A DNA stretch of 64,000 nt from Prorocentrum cordatum (GCA_963575745.1 CAUYUJ010007236.1:335001-399000); one strand, 5' to 3'; shown: positions 22,190 through 32,460, counted from the first letter of the stretch. The notes: generated from the sequence alone by a model not told the origin. A program made the numbers and translations.

Positions 22190-22600
22190 TGATATTACGA
22201 TCTGATTAACATTTGATTGCGATGATCTACACGACGATTGATTGCTGCTAGCTGCCGGATGATGAAATTATGATGATGATGAATGATGATGTTGATGATG
22301 ATGATGAGATGATGATGATGATTGATGATTGAGGATGAGGTGGTGTGGTGGTGGTGGTGGGGGTGGTGGTGGGGGTGGGGAATGGGGGGGGAGGAGGAGA
22401 GGAGAGGAGGAGAGGAGGAGGAGGAATGGAGGAGGAGAGAGGAGAGGTGGAGGAGGAAATGGAGGAGAGTGAGAGGAGGAGAGGAAGGGGAGGAGGAGGC
22501 CGACCAGCGGGTAAATAGGTAAATGAGAGGAGGAGGAGTGAGGAGAGGAGGAGGGAGAGAGGAGGAGGAGGAGGAGGAGAGAGGGCGGGATTCCGGCGGC
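22190..22600 (+). repeat. GATGAT and GGAGGA microsatellites
   Basis: A GATGAT-type run (22,257-22,335) passes through GGTGGT into GGAGGA (22,390-22,590). The array differs from the matching one in copy 2 (26,090-26,640), which suggests slippage or sequencing noise. Confidence 0.95.
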
Positions 22601-23290
22601 AGGCTGTCGGTCGTCATCGCCGAAGACGTACACAGGCTCCTGCCCTGGAAGTCTGTTGCGGCTTCCACTATTCTTTCGTCTTCTTCTTGCTTTCTTCTCT
22701 TCGTAGGGGAGAAGGGAGTGTTCCCCCCTCCCCTCCCCTCTGCGCCGGCTTCCCCCTTCCAACACCCCCCCTCGGCCCCTGCTCCCCTCGGAGCTCTTTC
22801 TCTCCTCCGGGTGCGCTCATGTCCGCCCCCTTCTCCTCAGAGCAAACCTTGCCACCTCCCGGGCTGGCGGCGCGCGCCGCGGCGCGCGCGCGGTCGAGCG
22901 GTCGTCCCCGCCGTCGCCATCGTCGACGTCGTCGTAGCTGTGTTTCTCCCCTCTCGTCCTCCTCTTCCTCGCCGTGCTATGTTCTTCCTCGCCGTGCTAT
23001 GTTCTTCCTCCTCTTCCTACGCTCCTCCCTCGTAGCGCTATGCCTTGCCGTGCTATGTTCTTCCTCGCCGTGCTATGTTCCTCGTCTTCCTCGTCGTCGT
23101 AGCTGTTTTTCTCCTCTCTCTTCCTCCTTTTCCTCGTCGTACCATGTTCCTCCTCTTCCTCCCCCTTGCGCCTCCTCTTCCTATCTCCCTCCTTCCCGCT
23201 TCCCTCTCCTCCTATCCAGGGCTCACGACGGGGTGGTTGGAGTTCCTTAGAGCTGCACCCGCGCTGGCAGCCCCCTCGCGGCACAGTTCC
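22601..23290 (+). other. Pyrimidine-rich sequence with GCCGTGCTATGTTCTTCCTC repeats
   Basis: GCCGTGCTATGTTCTTCCTC or a close form occurs about four times (22,971-23,090). Ser/Leu/Pro-rich frames here are low complexity. I see no gene. The stretch is duplicated at 26,640-27,215 apart from the 110 bp present only here. Confidence 0.6.
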
Positions 23291-23299
23291 ATGTGTTTG

Positions 23300-23505
23300 A
23301 GCAGGAGGAGGAGGAAGAGGAGGAGGAGGAGGAGGAGGAGGAGGAGGAGGAGGAGGAGCAGAAGGGGGAGGAGGAGGAGGAGGATGAGGAGCAGGAGGGA
23401 GAGGGGGAGGAGGAGGTGGAGGAGGAGGAGGAGGAGGTGGAGGTGGGAGGAAGGAGGAGGAGGAGAGGAGGAGGAGGAAGGAGGAGGAGGAGTGGAGGAG
23501 GTGGG
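23300..23505 (+). repeat. GGA microsatellite ending at the gap
   Basis: An uninterrupted GGAGGA-type run ends at the N stretch, which probably explains why the assembly broke here. Confidence 0.95.
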
Positions 23506-23605
23506 NNNNNNNNNNNNNNNNNNNNNNNNNNNNNNNNNNNNNNNNNNNNNNNNNNNNNNNNNNNNNNNNNNNNNNNNNNNNNNNNNNNNNNNNNNNNNNN
23601 NNNNN
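23506..23605. other. Assembly gap (100 N)
   Basis: Exactly 100 N, the usual placeholder for a gap of unknown length. The sequence on its right repeats the sequence that began at 19,682. Confidence 1.
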
Positions 23606-23713
23606 GAGCGTCACAAGTTTTTTTTGTAATTCGTCTTTTCCTCTTCTTCTACAATCGCCCTATCACTCCCGAGGTCATGCCGAGGTCATGCCGAGGAAGG
23701 CTCTCCTTCCTGC

Positions 23714-24153
23714 ATCCCTCCGGCTGCTGTCCCCGCAGCGCCTTCTCACCGCCCACAGCTGCCCAGCCCTCTGGCTGCTATACCTGCATCGCCCACTCAG
23801 CGCCCACTGTTGCCGCCATCCATCCGTCCCACACCAAGCGATTCCTTCTTTGTGGGCGGCGGTGGCACGGAGCCAGGGTTCCTACTTGTGATTGCAATCC
23901 CTCACGCAGGATCAACAACGGTGCAGGCGATGCTCAATCACATACCTGGCATCTACATTACGGGCGAGCATGTCGTGACTGACTTGTTGAGAACTAAGGC
24001 GTTATTGGGGCTAGCGGCGCCAAGCGGTGCTCGAGGCGAGGTCACTGGTTTGGAGAGCTCCGACTATCACAGGGAAGTGTCGCCACAACACGAATTGTGC
24101 GCAATGCAATCTGTCGTAAAGGCTAGGATGGGCGAGTACAACCGGTTTGATTT
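23714..24153 (+). CDS. Sulfotransferase-like protein, copy 2, first part
   Basis: Appears identical to 19,790-20,229, including the Pro-rich leader, the PHAGSTT loop and the frame break in the T run. A shared frameshift means either that the break predates the duplication or that both contigs carry the same base-calling error. Confidence 0.6.
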
Positions 24154-25548
24154 TTTCTCATTGGTTCGAAGGAGATCAACATGGAACGGTCACTCATCCA
24201 TTACCCCTTGTTATTCCCATGCGCGAGGTATGTGTTCGTTGCACGGCAAGTTGTCGAGGGGGGCAAGGGAACACAGACACGTGACCTGAACGAGTTTTAC
24301 AACGCCTTGAATGCAAATGACAGCAGGCGCGCCTATTGGATCACATTGGAAGATTTCAAGAACGGCTCGACCGAAAAGTTCAATGATCTTCTGGGCTGGA
24401 TCGGCTTTTCACGGTGCCGGTACACCAAAGTGCATGCAGGCAAATCTGGCAACACCTTGGCCCAGATGATCTTTTCCGGCGGGGTGAGCGGCCATTGTGT
24501 TTACAGGCGCCAGACGCAAGCGCCAGCTTTGCAGGCACCGTCCCGCGACAGGCACTGCTCGGACTGCGGCGCCGCGCCCGTCGAAGAGCCTCTGTGCGAC
24601 CCCTGTCGTGGAGATCGCGACTTCGTTTTCATCTTGGGGTCCTCCGACGCTGGCCTCCTCGCGCAGGCAAGCCTGAACCAGGTCCCCGGCGCGTGCGCGG
24701 TGGGAGCGCAAGTGCTCTCGAAGATGTTGAGCCGCCTTGCGGTGAGCCAGATGATAGCGAAGAGCAAAACCGAGTCCCCGTTCGCGTCCTCCACAACTGA
24801 TCATCGCTACCACATGCCGGCATCCGTGAGGCGCCAGCAGCGCGCCGTGCAGTCGTTCCTGAAAGCGAGAATGGGGGCATTCAGCGTGTCCTCGACACGC
24901 GTCATAGGCTCCACGGAGACGGGCGACCCGAGCAAGTTAAACTTCAGCTTCCCCGCCCCCTGCGCCAGGTTCGCGCTGACCTCGGGGGCGCCTGCGCGGA
25001 GCACGGCGCCGCCCGTCTCGCCGGACAGGATATTCCAGATGCCTGCGCTCTCTGCGGATGCGCTGAATGACCTTCTGGTGTGGCTCGGCTTCTCTGACTG
25101 CCGCTTCGGGCCCTCCTCGCCAGGCGCGAGCATGCGGGCCCCAAAAATGCACACCGCCACCACCACCACCACCACCGCCGCCACCTTCCTCACCCTTCAC
25201 CCTCCCCCAGGAGAGAAGGGGGGGAAGAGGGGGGTGGGGGAGGCGGGGGGGATGGAGTTGGTGGTGATGCATATTCTCGGGACCGGCGAAGCAAGGTGCC
25301 GTTCCACATCGCAGGGAGCTGCAGCTACTCTCGAGGCTGACGCTGTCGGGGCGGCGGCTTCGAGCGCGGGCGCGAGGCATCTCTCCAGAGCACGCGCAGC
25401 TTCTGGGAGGCGTCACCTCGGGCCGCGGCCGCGTGTCAGGAGGATTGAGGACCTTATGGGGCAGTGGATGGGGAGGGGGGGGGCGGGGTCGGCGGGCCCG
25501 ATGACGTATCATCCGGCTTGTAAGTCTGATAAGTTAGAAGACTTCTAG
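24154..25548 (+). CDS. Sulfotransferase-like protein, copy 2, second part
   Basis: Appears identical to 20,230-21,624: end of the first sulfotransferase-like domain, CSDCGAAPVEEPLCDPC linker, degenerate second domain, low-complexity tail. I see no difference that would mark it as an old paralog. Confidence 0.6.
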   Translation, partial: FLIGSKEINMERSLIHYPLLFPCARYVFVARQVVEGGKGTQTRDLNEFYNALNANDSRRAYWITLEDFKNGSTEKFNDLLGWIGFSRCRYTKVHAGKSGNTLAQMIFSGGVSGHCVYRRQTQAPALQAPSRDRHCSDCGAAPVEEPLCDPCRGDRDFVFILGSSDAGLLAQASLNQVPGACAVGAQVLSKMLSRLAVSQMIAKSKTESPFASSTTDHRYHMPASVRRQQRAVQSFLKARMGAFSVSSTRVIGSTETGDPSKLNFSFPAPCARFALTSGAPARSTAPPVSPDRIFQMPALSADALNDLLVWLGFSDCRFGPSSPGASMRAPKMHTATTTTTTAATFLTLHPPPGEKGGKRGVGEAGGMELVVMHILGTGEARCRSTSQGAAATLEADAVGAAASSAGARHLSRARAASGRRHLGPRPRVRRIEDLMGQWMGRGGAGSAGPMTYHPACKSDKLEDF

Positions 25549-25615
25549 GCGGGGGCCCAGTTTCTGAAAAAGTCTGGGCCCCTTCCCATCGCCGCGCCGT
25601 CAGACTTGCTGCGCT

Positions 25616-25994
25616 TTTCCCGGAAAGGGCTTGAGCCCAGGGTTCTCTTTTAGTCGCTTGAGTGCGGGGGCCCAAGAACAGAGTTCCAGAGGCCTGGGGA
25701 TGCTGGGGCGCGGTGGTGGGCAAGGTGGGGGGTATCGGTTGGTTTCAGGTAGAATTGTCGAGTGCGGGGCCCCGAAAAGAGAGTTCCAGAGGCCTGGGGG
25801 TGCCGGGGCGCGGTGGGGGGCCAGGTGGGGGGTATCGGTAGGTTCCAGGCCAAAAATTATCGAGTGCGGTGTCCAAAGAACAGAGTTCCAGAGGCCTGGG
25901 GATGCCAGGGCGCGGTGGTGGGCCAGGTGGGGGGTATCGGTCGGTTCGAGGCAAGAAACAGCGCGGGGTGGAGGTGTCGGGGCGCGGTGGGGGC
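25616..25994 (+). repeat. Dispersed motif and ~102-bp repeats, copy 2
   Basis: Copy-2 equivalents of 21,692-22,070, at offset 3,924. Confidence 0.85.
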
Positions 25995-26089
25995 GGGGGG
26001 GGGGCGTTTGAATCGGCGAGGGAGGTGCGTTGCATTATGGTCTGCATTTTTGTAGGCTATGTAGAAAGGATATCGCACACGCCTCTGGG

Positions 26090-26640
26090 GTCGGCGGATT
26101 ACGATGATGATTACGATGCTGATTACGATGTGATTGCATTGATGCTTACGACGACGATGATGCTTTGCTGCTGCTGATGATGATGATGATGATTATGATG
26201 ATGATGATGCATGATGATGATATGATGATGATGATGATGCATGATGATGATGATCAGGGGTGGTGATGGTGGTGGTGGTTGGTGGTGGTTGGGGGTGGGG
26301 GGGGATGGAGGAGGAGGAGGGGAGGAGGAGGAGGAGGAGGAGGAGGAGGAGGAGGAGGAGGAGGAGGAGGAGGAATGGAGGAGGAGTGAGGAGGAGCGAG
26401 GAGGAGGAGGAGGAGGAGGAGGGAGGACGGAGGAGGAGGAGTGAGGCGGAGGGCGGAGGAGAGGAGGAGGCGTGAGGAGGAGGAGGAGGAGGAGTGAGGA
26501 GGATGGAGGGAGGAGGAGGAGGAGAGGAGGAGGAGGAATAGGAGTTAAGAATATTGATGAGGAGGCGGGGATGTGGAGGAGGAATAGGAGGAGGGAGGAG
26601 GAGGAGGGAGAGGAGGAGCCTGAGGGGAGGACAGGATTGT
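26090..26640 (+). repeat. GATGAT and GGAGGA microsatellites, copy 2
   Basis: Longer and purer than the matching run in copy 1. Open frames of 60-160 residues here are low-complexity artefacts. Confidence 0.95.
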
Positions 26641-27214
26641 TGCGAAGCCCCCTCCCCTCTGCGCCGGCTTCCCCCTTCCAACACCCCCCCTCGGCCCCTG
26701 CTCCCCTCGGAGCTCTTTCTCTCCTCCGGGTGCGCTCATGTCCGCCCCCTTCTCCTCAGAGCAAACCTTGCCACCTCCCGGGCTGGCGGCGCGCGCCGCG
26801 GCGCGCGCGCGGTCGAGCGGTCGTCCCCGCCGTCGCCATCGTCGACGTCGTCGTAGCTGTGTTTCTCCCCTCTCGTCCTCCTCTTCCTCGCCGTGCTATG
26901 TTCTTCCTCGCCGTGCTATGTTCTTCCTCCTCTTCCTACGCTCCTCCCTCGTAGCGCTATGCCTTGCCGTGCTATGTTCTTCCTCGCCGTGCTATGTTCC
27001 TCGTCTTCCTCGTCGTCGTAGCTGTTTTTCTCCTCTCTCTTCCTCCTTTTCCTCGTCGTACCATGTTCCTCCTCTTCCTCCCCCTTGCGCCTCCTCTTCC
27101 TATCTCCCTCCTTCCCGCTTCCCTCTCCTCCTATCCAGGGCTCACGACGGGGTGGTTGGAGTTCCTTAGAGCTGCACCCGCGCTGGCAGCCCCCTCGCGG
27201 CACAGTTCCATGTG

Positions 27215-27690
27215 TTTGAGCAGGAGGAGGAGGAAGAGGAGGAGGAGGAGGAGGAGGAGGAGGAGGAGGAGGAGGAGCAGAAGGGGGAGGAGGAGGAGGA
27301 GGATGAGGAGCAGGAGGGAGAGGGGGGATGGTAGGGGAAGGAGGAGGAGGAGGAGAGGAGGAGGAGGAGGAGGAGGAGGAGGAAGGAGGAGGAGGAGGAG
27401 GAGGAGGGAGGAGGAGGAGGAGGAGGAGGAGGAGGGGAGGAGGAGGAGGAGGAGGAGGAGGAGGAGGGGAGGAGGAGGAGGAGGAGGAGGAGGAGGATGG
27501 GGGGAGGCAGGAGGAGGAGGAGCAGGAGGAGGAGGAGGAGGAGGAGGAGGAGTGAGGAGGAGGAGGAGGAGGAGGAGGAGGAGGAGGAGGAGGAGGGAGG
27601 AGGAGGAGGAGGAGGAGGAGGAGGAGGAGGAGGAGGAGGAGGAGGAGGGAGGAGGAGGAGGAGGAGGAGGAGGAGGAGGAGGGGGAGGTG
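27215..27690 (+). repeat. Long GGA microsatellite
   Basis: About 470 bp of GGAGGA with a few interruptions. It gives poly-Ser/Pro/Leu frames on the minus strand and poly-Glu/Gly/Arg frames on the plus strand. Confidence 0.98.
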
Positions 27691-28265
27691 CGTGCGAGCG
27701 AGTGAGCGCGCACCACCGGCGCAGCGGACTGGCCCTACGAGAGCAGCGCGGGCGGGTTGGGGCCCAGAGTGGACTTCTGCCGCGGTGCCCCGGCCCATGC
27801 ATCCACTGTTCTCTTGGTCGTGCCGACGCGCTGCAGCATCCAGCGCGGAAGGTACACGATGGAGGCCGGAGTCGGGAAGATGGGGGCCAGATTTGGAGAG
27901 ATGTTAACGGGACGGTGGTTGGCGTCGGGGAGATGGCCACAGGTCTGCGGAGTCGGGAACATGGGAGTTAGAAGCGCGGATGTGCAGCCACGGATTTTCT
28001 TGGCATCTTTCGGACGTGTGCATGTTTTGTTTGGCGATGACCATCGAGGAGCATGTTGGGCCATCTTGCGAAAGATGCACGCAAGAAACCGAAGCATGCA
28101 CGGGGAACGGACGTCCGAGCGATGGCAAGTCGGAGTCCGAGAGATGGGTCCAGGAGCGCGAGCGTTGCGAGCCAGATTTGGGGACACGAGGTCCCGAGTC
28201 GGAGAGATTGCCACAGGCAGCTTCGTTTCCTGATCTGAGACGTTCGGAGCGCGAGTGAAAGCGTG
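27691..28265. other. Degenerate GTCGGGAAGATGG-type repeats; no recognised gene
   Basis: Diverged direct copies around GAGTCGGGAAGATGGG, GCGTCGGGGAGATGGCC, GAGTCGGGAACATGGG and GAGTCGGAGAGATTGCC lie between 27,868 and 28,215. A 188-codon minus-strand frame exists but has no recognisable domain. GGACGTCCGAGCGATGGCAA at about 28,107 recurs near 40,768. Confidence 0.45.
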
Positions 28266-29149
28266 CTGCGACGACCTTGCGGGCGAAGCCCGCCTCAAAA
28301 GTCGCTTTCCCTGTGGCCCCCCCTAGAAACACATGACAGACTACGGGCGAACGACTCGAGAGATAGAAACCAGAGTCGTAGAAAGGGGGAGGCGGAGGAG
28401 AGAAACGGAGAGGGGTGAGGAGGAGCGGTAGTGAGAGGAGGCGGGGGGAACGGACAGGTTGGGATGAATACTCAGGAGGCAGGAGGGGGAATGAGGGAGC
28501 TGGGATGAAGGAGTCGGGAAAATGACAGATAGATGAAAGAAGAATGCGGGGATCTTTTATTAGGATGAGCAGGATGAGAGGCGATGGAATCATGATGAGG
28601 GGATTCGGGAAGATGTAAGGTGGAGAATGAAGCTGGCAGCATGATGAAGAACCACTGCTCACGTTCAAACTCATCTCCGCAGGCTATGTCCTCGGCATGA
28701 GCAGTGCGTCTTTCTGCGGCTTGTGGAGCGCCCACTGGATTTAGAATCACCGTTGGACATTCAGTCGGGAGTCTGCCACGCCCCAAAGTGCGCAATGCAC
28801 GTTTCGGATACACGTTGGCATGTGGCAATGCGTTTAATCATAACATAGCCTCCGTTCTGTACGATGTTCATCCCCTTGCCAACACAAGCACCCAACATTT
28901 GAGCAGCACATCGTAGACAGTATGGTTGGCCAAACGCCGCTCCCCCCCTTCGCCCTTGAGACCGCGATGCAAGGATTGGTGCTGCACCTTCGAGCTCAGG
29001 GGCTGCCCGCAGGAGCCGCCCTCGCCTGTCTTCGTTGTCCTGCGGTGATGGAGGAGGAGGAGGAGCAGCAGGTGGTCTGGAGTCCGTTTCCTTTCTGGCC
29101 CGAGCCCGTTTGGCGCAAACGCGTGTAATGAGACAGGACATCGGGGCGC
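28266..29149. other. No recognised gene
   Basis: Purine-rich sequence to about 28,640, then more balanced sequence. A minus-strand frame over 28,770-29,000 reads YCLRCAAQMLGACVGKGMN and could be an exon, but I recognise no family and the frame runs into the foldback element. Confidence 0.3.
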
Positions 29150-29321
29150 CCGAGTGAGGTGTGTCTCCACCGAGGGAAGAGGATCCCGATCTCGGCGATG
29201 GTGGTGGTATTCTGGCCTCCAAGGTGGCCGAAGTATTACCACCAGCACCGAAATCTAGGATCATCTCCCCACTGTGGAGGCAAACCCCTGAGTTGGTGTT
29301 GGTGCCCATTTCCAGGCCTCC
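29150..29321. repeat. Foldback element, copy A
   Basis: Imperfect palindrome: the left arm (CTCCACCGAGGGAAGAGGAT, GGTGGTGGTATT) pairs with the right arm (AATACCACCA in reverse orientation, ATCTCCCCACTGTGGAG). It is about 85% identical by eye to copy B at 31,821-32,020, but its outermost left arm is missing. Confidence 0.75.
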
Positions 29322-30526
29322 ATCAGTCTCCAGTCTTCCCGTTCTCCAGGTGGGGTGTTCGAAACATCTGGGTTAGCAGTGCCCTGACTTAGGGGGCTCC
29401 TGGGCCACGGCGATCGGCTGCATCGGGCACGGAGGCCCACAGGTTGGCGAAGTTCATGCTGTCGACCTTCGTCGACGAGTTTTCTTCCACCTTGAAGTGT
29501 GGGTCGCCTTGGGCCTCGAGCAAGGGCGCCCTCGAGGGCGCGAAGTTGTTCGCGCTTCGCGCTTCGTGGTTCAGCTCCGATTCCGCCTCGTCCTCCTCTT
29601 CTCCCCTGGGAGGCGGCGCGAGAGCGCGAAGCTATTCGCGCTCCGCGCGGCGCGAGGCACGAAGTGGGGAGCCCGTGCCGATGGGGGCCTCGACGGGCCT
29701 CCCCGTCGACGGCGGAGAGATCTTGGCCGAAGGAAGATTCCGCACCCTGCGCCGAGCAGCTGCCCCGCTCGCCGCGTCTGCCCCCTGGCGCACGCTGCGC
29801 TCCTCAGAGCCGCCAGGGAGTCGGGCGGGGGGGGGGTCGCGACCTCAGCCGTTGCCGCGCGGTCCAGGCGAGCCGCGTGCGCAGCACGCTTCGGGTCGGC
29901 GCGGGGTGTGCGCTGGGCGGGCTTGGCACCTCTGTGCCGTGTGCACCGCCGCACTATGGCTCCTCCTGGACTCTGCCCTGGTGGCTCGCCAAGGGACGAG
30001 GTACGGGGGGAAGAAGGGAAGGGGGCAGGAAGGGGACGCAAGGAGTCACGGGAGGGAATGAGCGGAGGGGGGGCATGCCGAAGGAGGCGGAGGCGGAGGA
30101 GGACGACGACGACGAGGATGGGAAGGCAGTTGAGCTGAAGAGAGAGGAGGAGGAAGCTGGCGCATGGGGGGGCAGTGACGTGGGAGAAGGGGGGAACGTT
30201 AGGGCGCCGCGCGAGTGCCCACATGACGACGGAAGTGTATACTTCCAGAGGTGGCGCCCAGCGCACTCGGTTTGTGATTTGAGTTGGACGGCGTGGTGCG
30301 GATTTTCAGTCCTTCAAAGACCGCTTCCCGTGGTCTGCCTCGCCCATGTTTTCATACACGTTCCGTCTTCGTGTTTGGAGTTTCTTCCCCGTCTTCCTCC
30401 CTGCTCCCACTTCGGAGGTCAATCAGCAGCTGTGTCATGTTGATTCTCGTCGTTTCTCTTCGCCCATTCCCCTCCGTGCGTCTCGCTCGCCAAGGGCTCT
30501 GCTGCTCTAACCGACTTTCTAGCCTT
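29322..30526. other. GC-rich sequence without recognised gene
   Basis: Several overlapping frames of 200-314 codons exist on both strands. All are Arg/Ala/Pro-rich and lack recognisable motifs, as expected of GC-rich non-coding DNA. Near-inverted GCGAAGTTGTTCGCGCTTCG-type segments occur around 29,540-29,660. Confidence 0.4.
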
Positions 30527-30705
30527 GGCCACCAGAGAGAATTTCGAGCACCAAGAGAGGACCGAAACTGGAGGACCTGGGCGTGCGGGGCCCCGGGAGG
30601 CGGCACCTCGCGTGACACCGCTTCGATACTTCCTCCTGGGTGCTCGCAGCTGCTTCTGGTATGTGGCCCTTGCGCAGGATGGGAGCAACATGAGCCAAGG
30701 GGTCG
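30527..30705 (+). repeat. Dispersed repeat, partner at 40,370-40,570
   Basis: Shared pieces in the same order: CACCAGA, TTTCGAGCACCAAGA, ACCGAAACTG, TTCGATACTT, CTGCTCG, CTCCTGGG. Divergence is high, so this is an old interspersed family. It could be a SINE, but no clear pol III boxes are seen. Confidence 0.55.
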
Positions 30706-30722
30706 TGGGGGGGGGCTAATTA

Positions 30723-30958
30723 GTGGCCCTGGAAACGACAGGGCCGTTTTTTGGTCGGTTCCGTTTTGCCCGTGTGTTGACGGTTCCGACGCCGTTTTTT
30801 TACTGGTTCCGTCGCCGTTTTTTGACCGGTTCCGGCTCCGGTTCCAATCCTGGAGCTGTTTTTTGCCGTGTCCGGTCGCCGTTTTTTTGCCGTTTCCATT
30901 TTCAAGGGACATTTTTTGGAAACGGTGAAAAAACGGCCCTGCCGTTTCCGGGGCCCAC
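30723..30958. repeat. Foldback element with ~38-bp arms
   Basis: The left end GGAAACGACAGGGCCGTTTT pairs with the right end AAAACGGCCCTGCCGTTTCC with few mismatches. The interior holds direct repeats near GGTTCCGTCGCCGTTTTTT. The length of about 236 bp fits a MITE. Confidence 0.7.
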
Positions 30959-31203
30959 AAAGAAGGGGGAAGTTTCGAGAGAGCACGGGGAGGCACGGGA
31001 TGGGGGAGGCCAGGTAGATGCGGAAGGTTCGTGACGTGTCGACCCGACCGGCGGAGATCCCGCCAGCGGCGTTCCACATGGATCGCCGCGGGCGACCCAG
31101 GACCGTTCGATGTGGAACGATCCGGACGTCTCCGAAACGGCCGATCGTTCCAGGCTGAACGATCCCCGCGGTGTCGGAAAAGCTAACTCAGCCACGCGCA
31201 GAA

Positions 31204-31331
31204 GGGGGGGGAGGGAGGGCTTCTTAGAAGCACCCCTGCTTCTTAGAAGGCGCGGGCCTCATCTATAGAGGTAAGGCCGGCGCCTTCGAAGGAGCAGCCT
31301 GCTTCTAAGAAGCCCTCCCCCCTCCCCCCAC
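31204..31331. repeat. Palindromic element with GCTTCTTAGAAGC motifs
   Basis: The left arm GGGAGGGCTTCTTAGAAGCA pairs with the right arm TGCTTCTAAGAAGCCCTCCC. It may be an independent foldback or the end of a larger one. Confidence 0.6.
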
Positions 31332-31338
31332 CCCCTTT

Positions 31339-31562
31339 CAGAGCCCCGAATCATCAGGGGTAACTCGGGTCAGGGATAACTCGGGTTCGTTTTTCGGAAA
31401 TCCAAACCCGAGTTACCCTGGACCCGAGTTACCCCGGATAACTCGGGTGTCCAGAGCCCCGAACCATCAGGGGTAATTCGGGTCAGGGCTAACTCGGGTT
31501 CGTTTTTCGGGAGTCCAAACCCGAGTTATCCCGGACCCGAGTTACCCCGGATAACTCGGGTG
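31339..31562. repeat. Two tandem 113-bp hairpin units
   Basis: Each unit begins CAGAGCCCCGAA and holds a nested hairpin: GATAACTCGGGTTCG, a TTTTCGG loop region, then AAACCCGAGTTACCC and GGACCCGAGTTACCCC. Almost every base of a unit can pair. The units start at 31,339 and 31,452. Confidence 0.8.
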
Positions 31563-31741
31563 CCCAACCCTTGTGCGCGCCGCCCACCAACGCCGCGGTC
31601 GACGCGGCGCGGGCCTGCCGTGCGGAGGGGGCGGGAGAGGGCCCGGCCCGGCACAATTTCTCGGCCATGCGGCGCGGCGCGCGCCTGGGCCGCGCCGCGA
31701 GGCCACGCAGGTCTTCGCGAAATTCTCGCCGCGGCCCGTGC

Positions 31742-31787
31742 CGAGGCACCGTGGGGGCCCCCGCTGCTTTCTCCTCTAGGGGAACCT
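31742..31787 (+). repeat. Dispersed 40-bp repeat, partner at 32,172-32,215
   Basis: Both copies read GCACCGT(G/A)GGGGCCCCCG, then CTTTCTCCTCTAGGGGAAC or a close variant, with similar purine-rich flanks. Confidence 0.65.
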
Positions 31788-31820
31788 TTTTTTTGATTCG
31801 CGGGTCGAGAGCGCACCTCG

Positions 31821-32020
31821 CAGGCCTAGAGGTTGACACCAACACCGATTTCGGCGGCGTGCCTCCACCGAGGGAAGAAGATCCCGATGTCGGTGATGGT
31901 GGCAATATTTTGGCTTCCAAAGTGGCCGAACTATTACCACCAACACCGAAATCTAGGATCATCTTCCCCCTGTGGAGGCAGCCCCCTGTGTTGGTGTTGG
32001 TGCCCATTTCCAGGCCTCCA
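31821..32020. repeat. Foldback element, copy B
   Basis: The full-length form of copy A at 29,150-29,321. Arms of about 100 bp run from AGGCCTAGAGG to the centre at about 31,918 (GGCTTCCAAAGTGGCC) and back to CCAGGCCT, so nearly the whole 200 bp is one imperfect palindrome. Confidence 0.8.
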
Positions 32021-32460
32021 AGCACCTCTTCCGGTCGAAGCTAAGCGGGCCGCGCGGAGTTTGAATGAACCAGAGATGGGGGAGGAGAAACGGGGCGCAG
32101 CCTCAGAGCGAGGCCGGGAGGAGGCAAAGCCTCGGAATCAGGCGGTGCCGTGGCCGACGTATTTGCAAAAGGAGCACCGTAGGGGCCCCCGTTGCCTTCT
32201 CCTCTACAGGGGAACTAAAGTCGAGCAGTGGCGAAGCGTCCTGGCTCGCCCATAGCCCTACCAAGCAATGTTCTAAGAACCCTTTAGTGCTTCGCACGAA
32301 ATGTTCTTAGACCATTTCTGGCTGGGGCTGTCTCATTTTAACACATCGGGTTTATGTTCTAAGAACATTGTTTTTGTTTTTCGAACATTTTTGGGTTCTA
32401 AGAAGATTTCGTGGTAGGACTTCAGGAATGCCGGGACGGGACGGTCGGTCCCTGCTCAAA
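32021..32460. other. GTTCTAAGAAC-rich stretch; no gene
   Basis: The palindromic motif TTCTAAGAA or TTCTTAGA recurs at about 32,272, 32,301, 32,356 and 32,395, in a more AT-rich background than the neighbours. No coding features. Confidence 0.5.

Larger units (their letters stand above)
19682..23505 (+). repeat. Duplicated segment, copy 1
   Basis: It matches 23,606-27,425. The first part, to about 22,155, appears identical at offset 3,924. The segment from about 22,730 to 23,410 appears identical at offset 3,919. Between them the GATG/GGA microsatellites differ in length and composition, and copy 1 has about 110 bp (22,623-22,735) that copy 2 lacks. Copy 1 ends at an assembly gap. Confidence 0.95.
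23606..27425 (+). repeat. Duplicated segment, copy 2
   Basis: Second copy of 19,682-23,410. Its left edge is hidden by the gap. Past about 27,330 the GGA run continues differently and reaches new sequence at 27,690. Confidence 0.95.

Noticed and set aside
27131-27940. Ser/Pro/Leu-rich proteins over the GGA arrays at 22-27 kb
   Set aside because: Trinucleotide repeats leave all frames open. No conserved motif.
31339-31562. Possible rho-independent-type terminators
   Set aside because: Bacterial terminators are not expected here. The hairpins are tandem, without U tracts, and not next to a gene.
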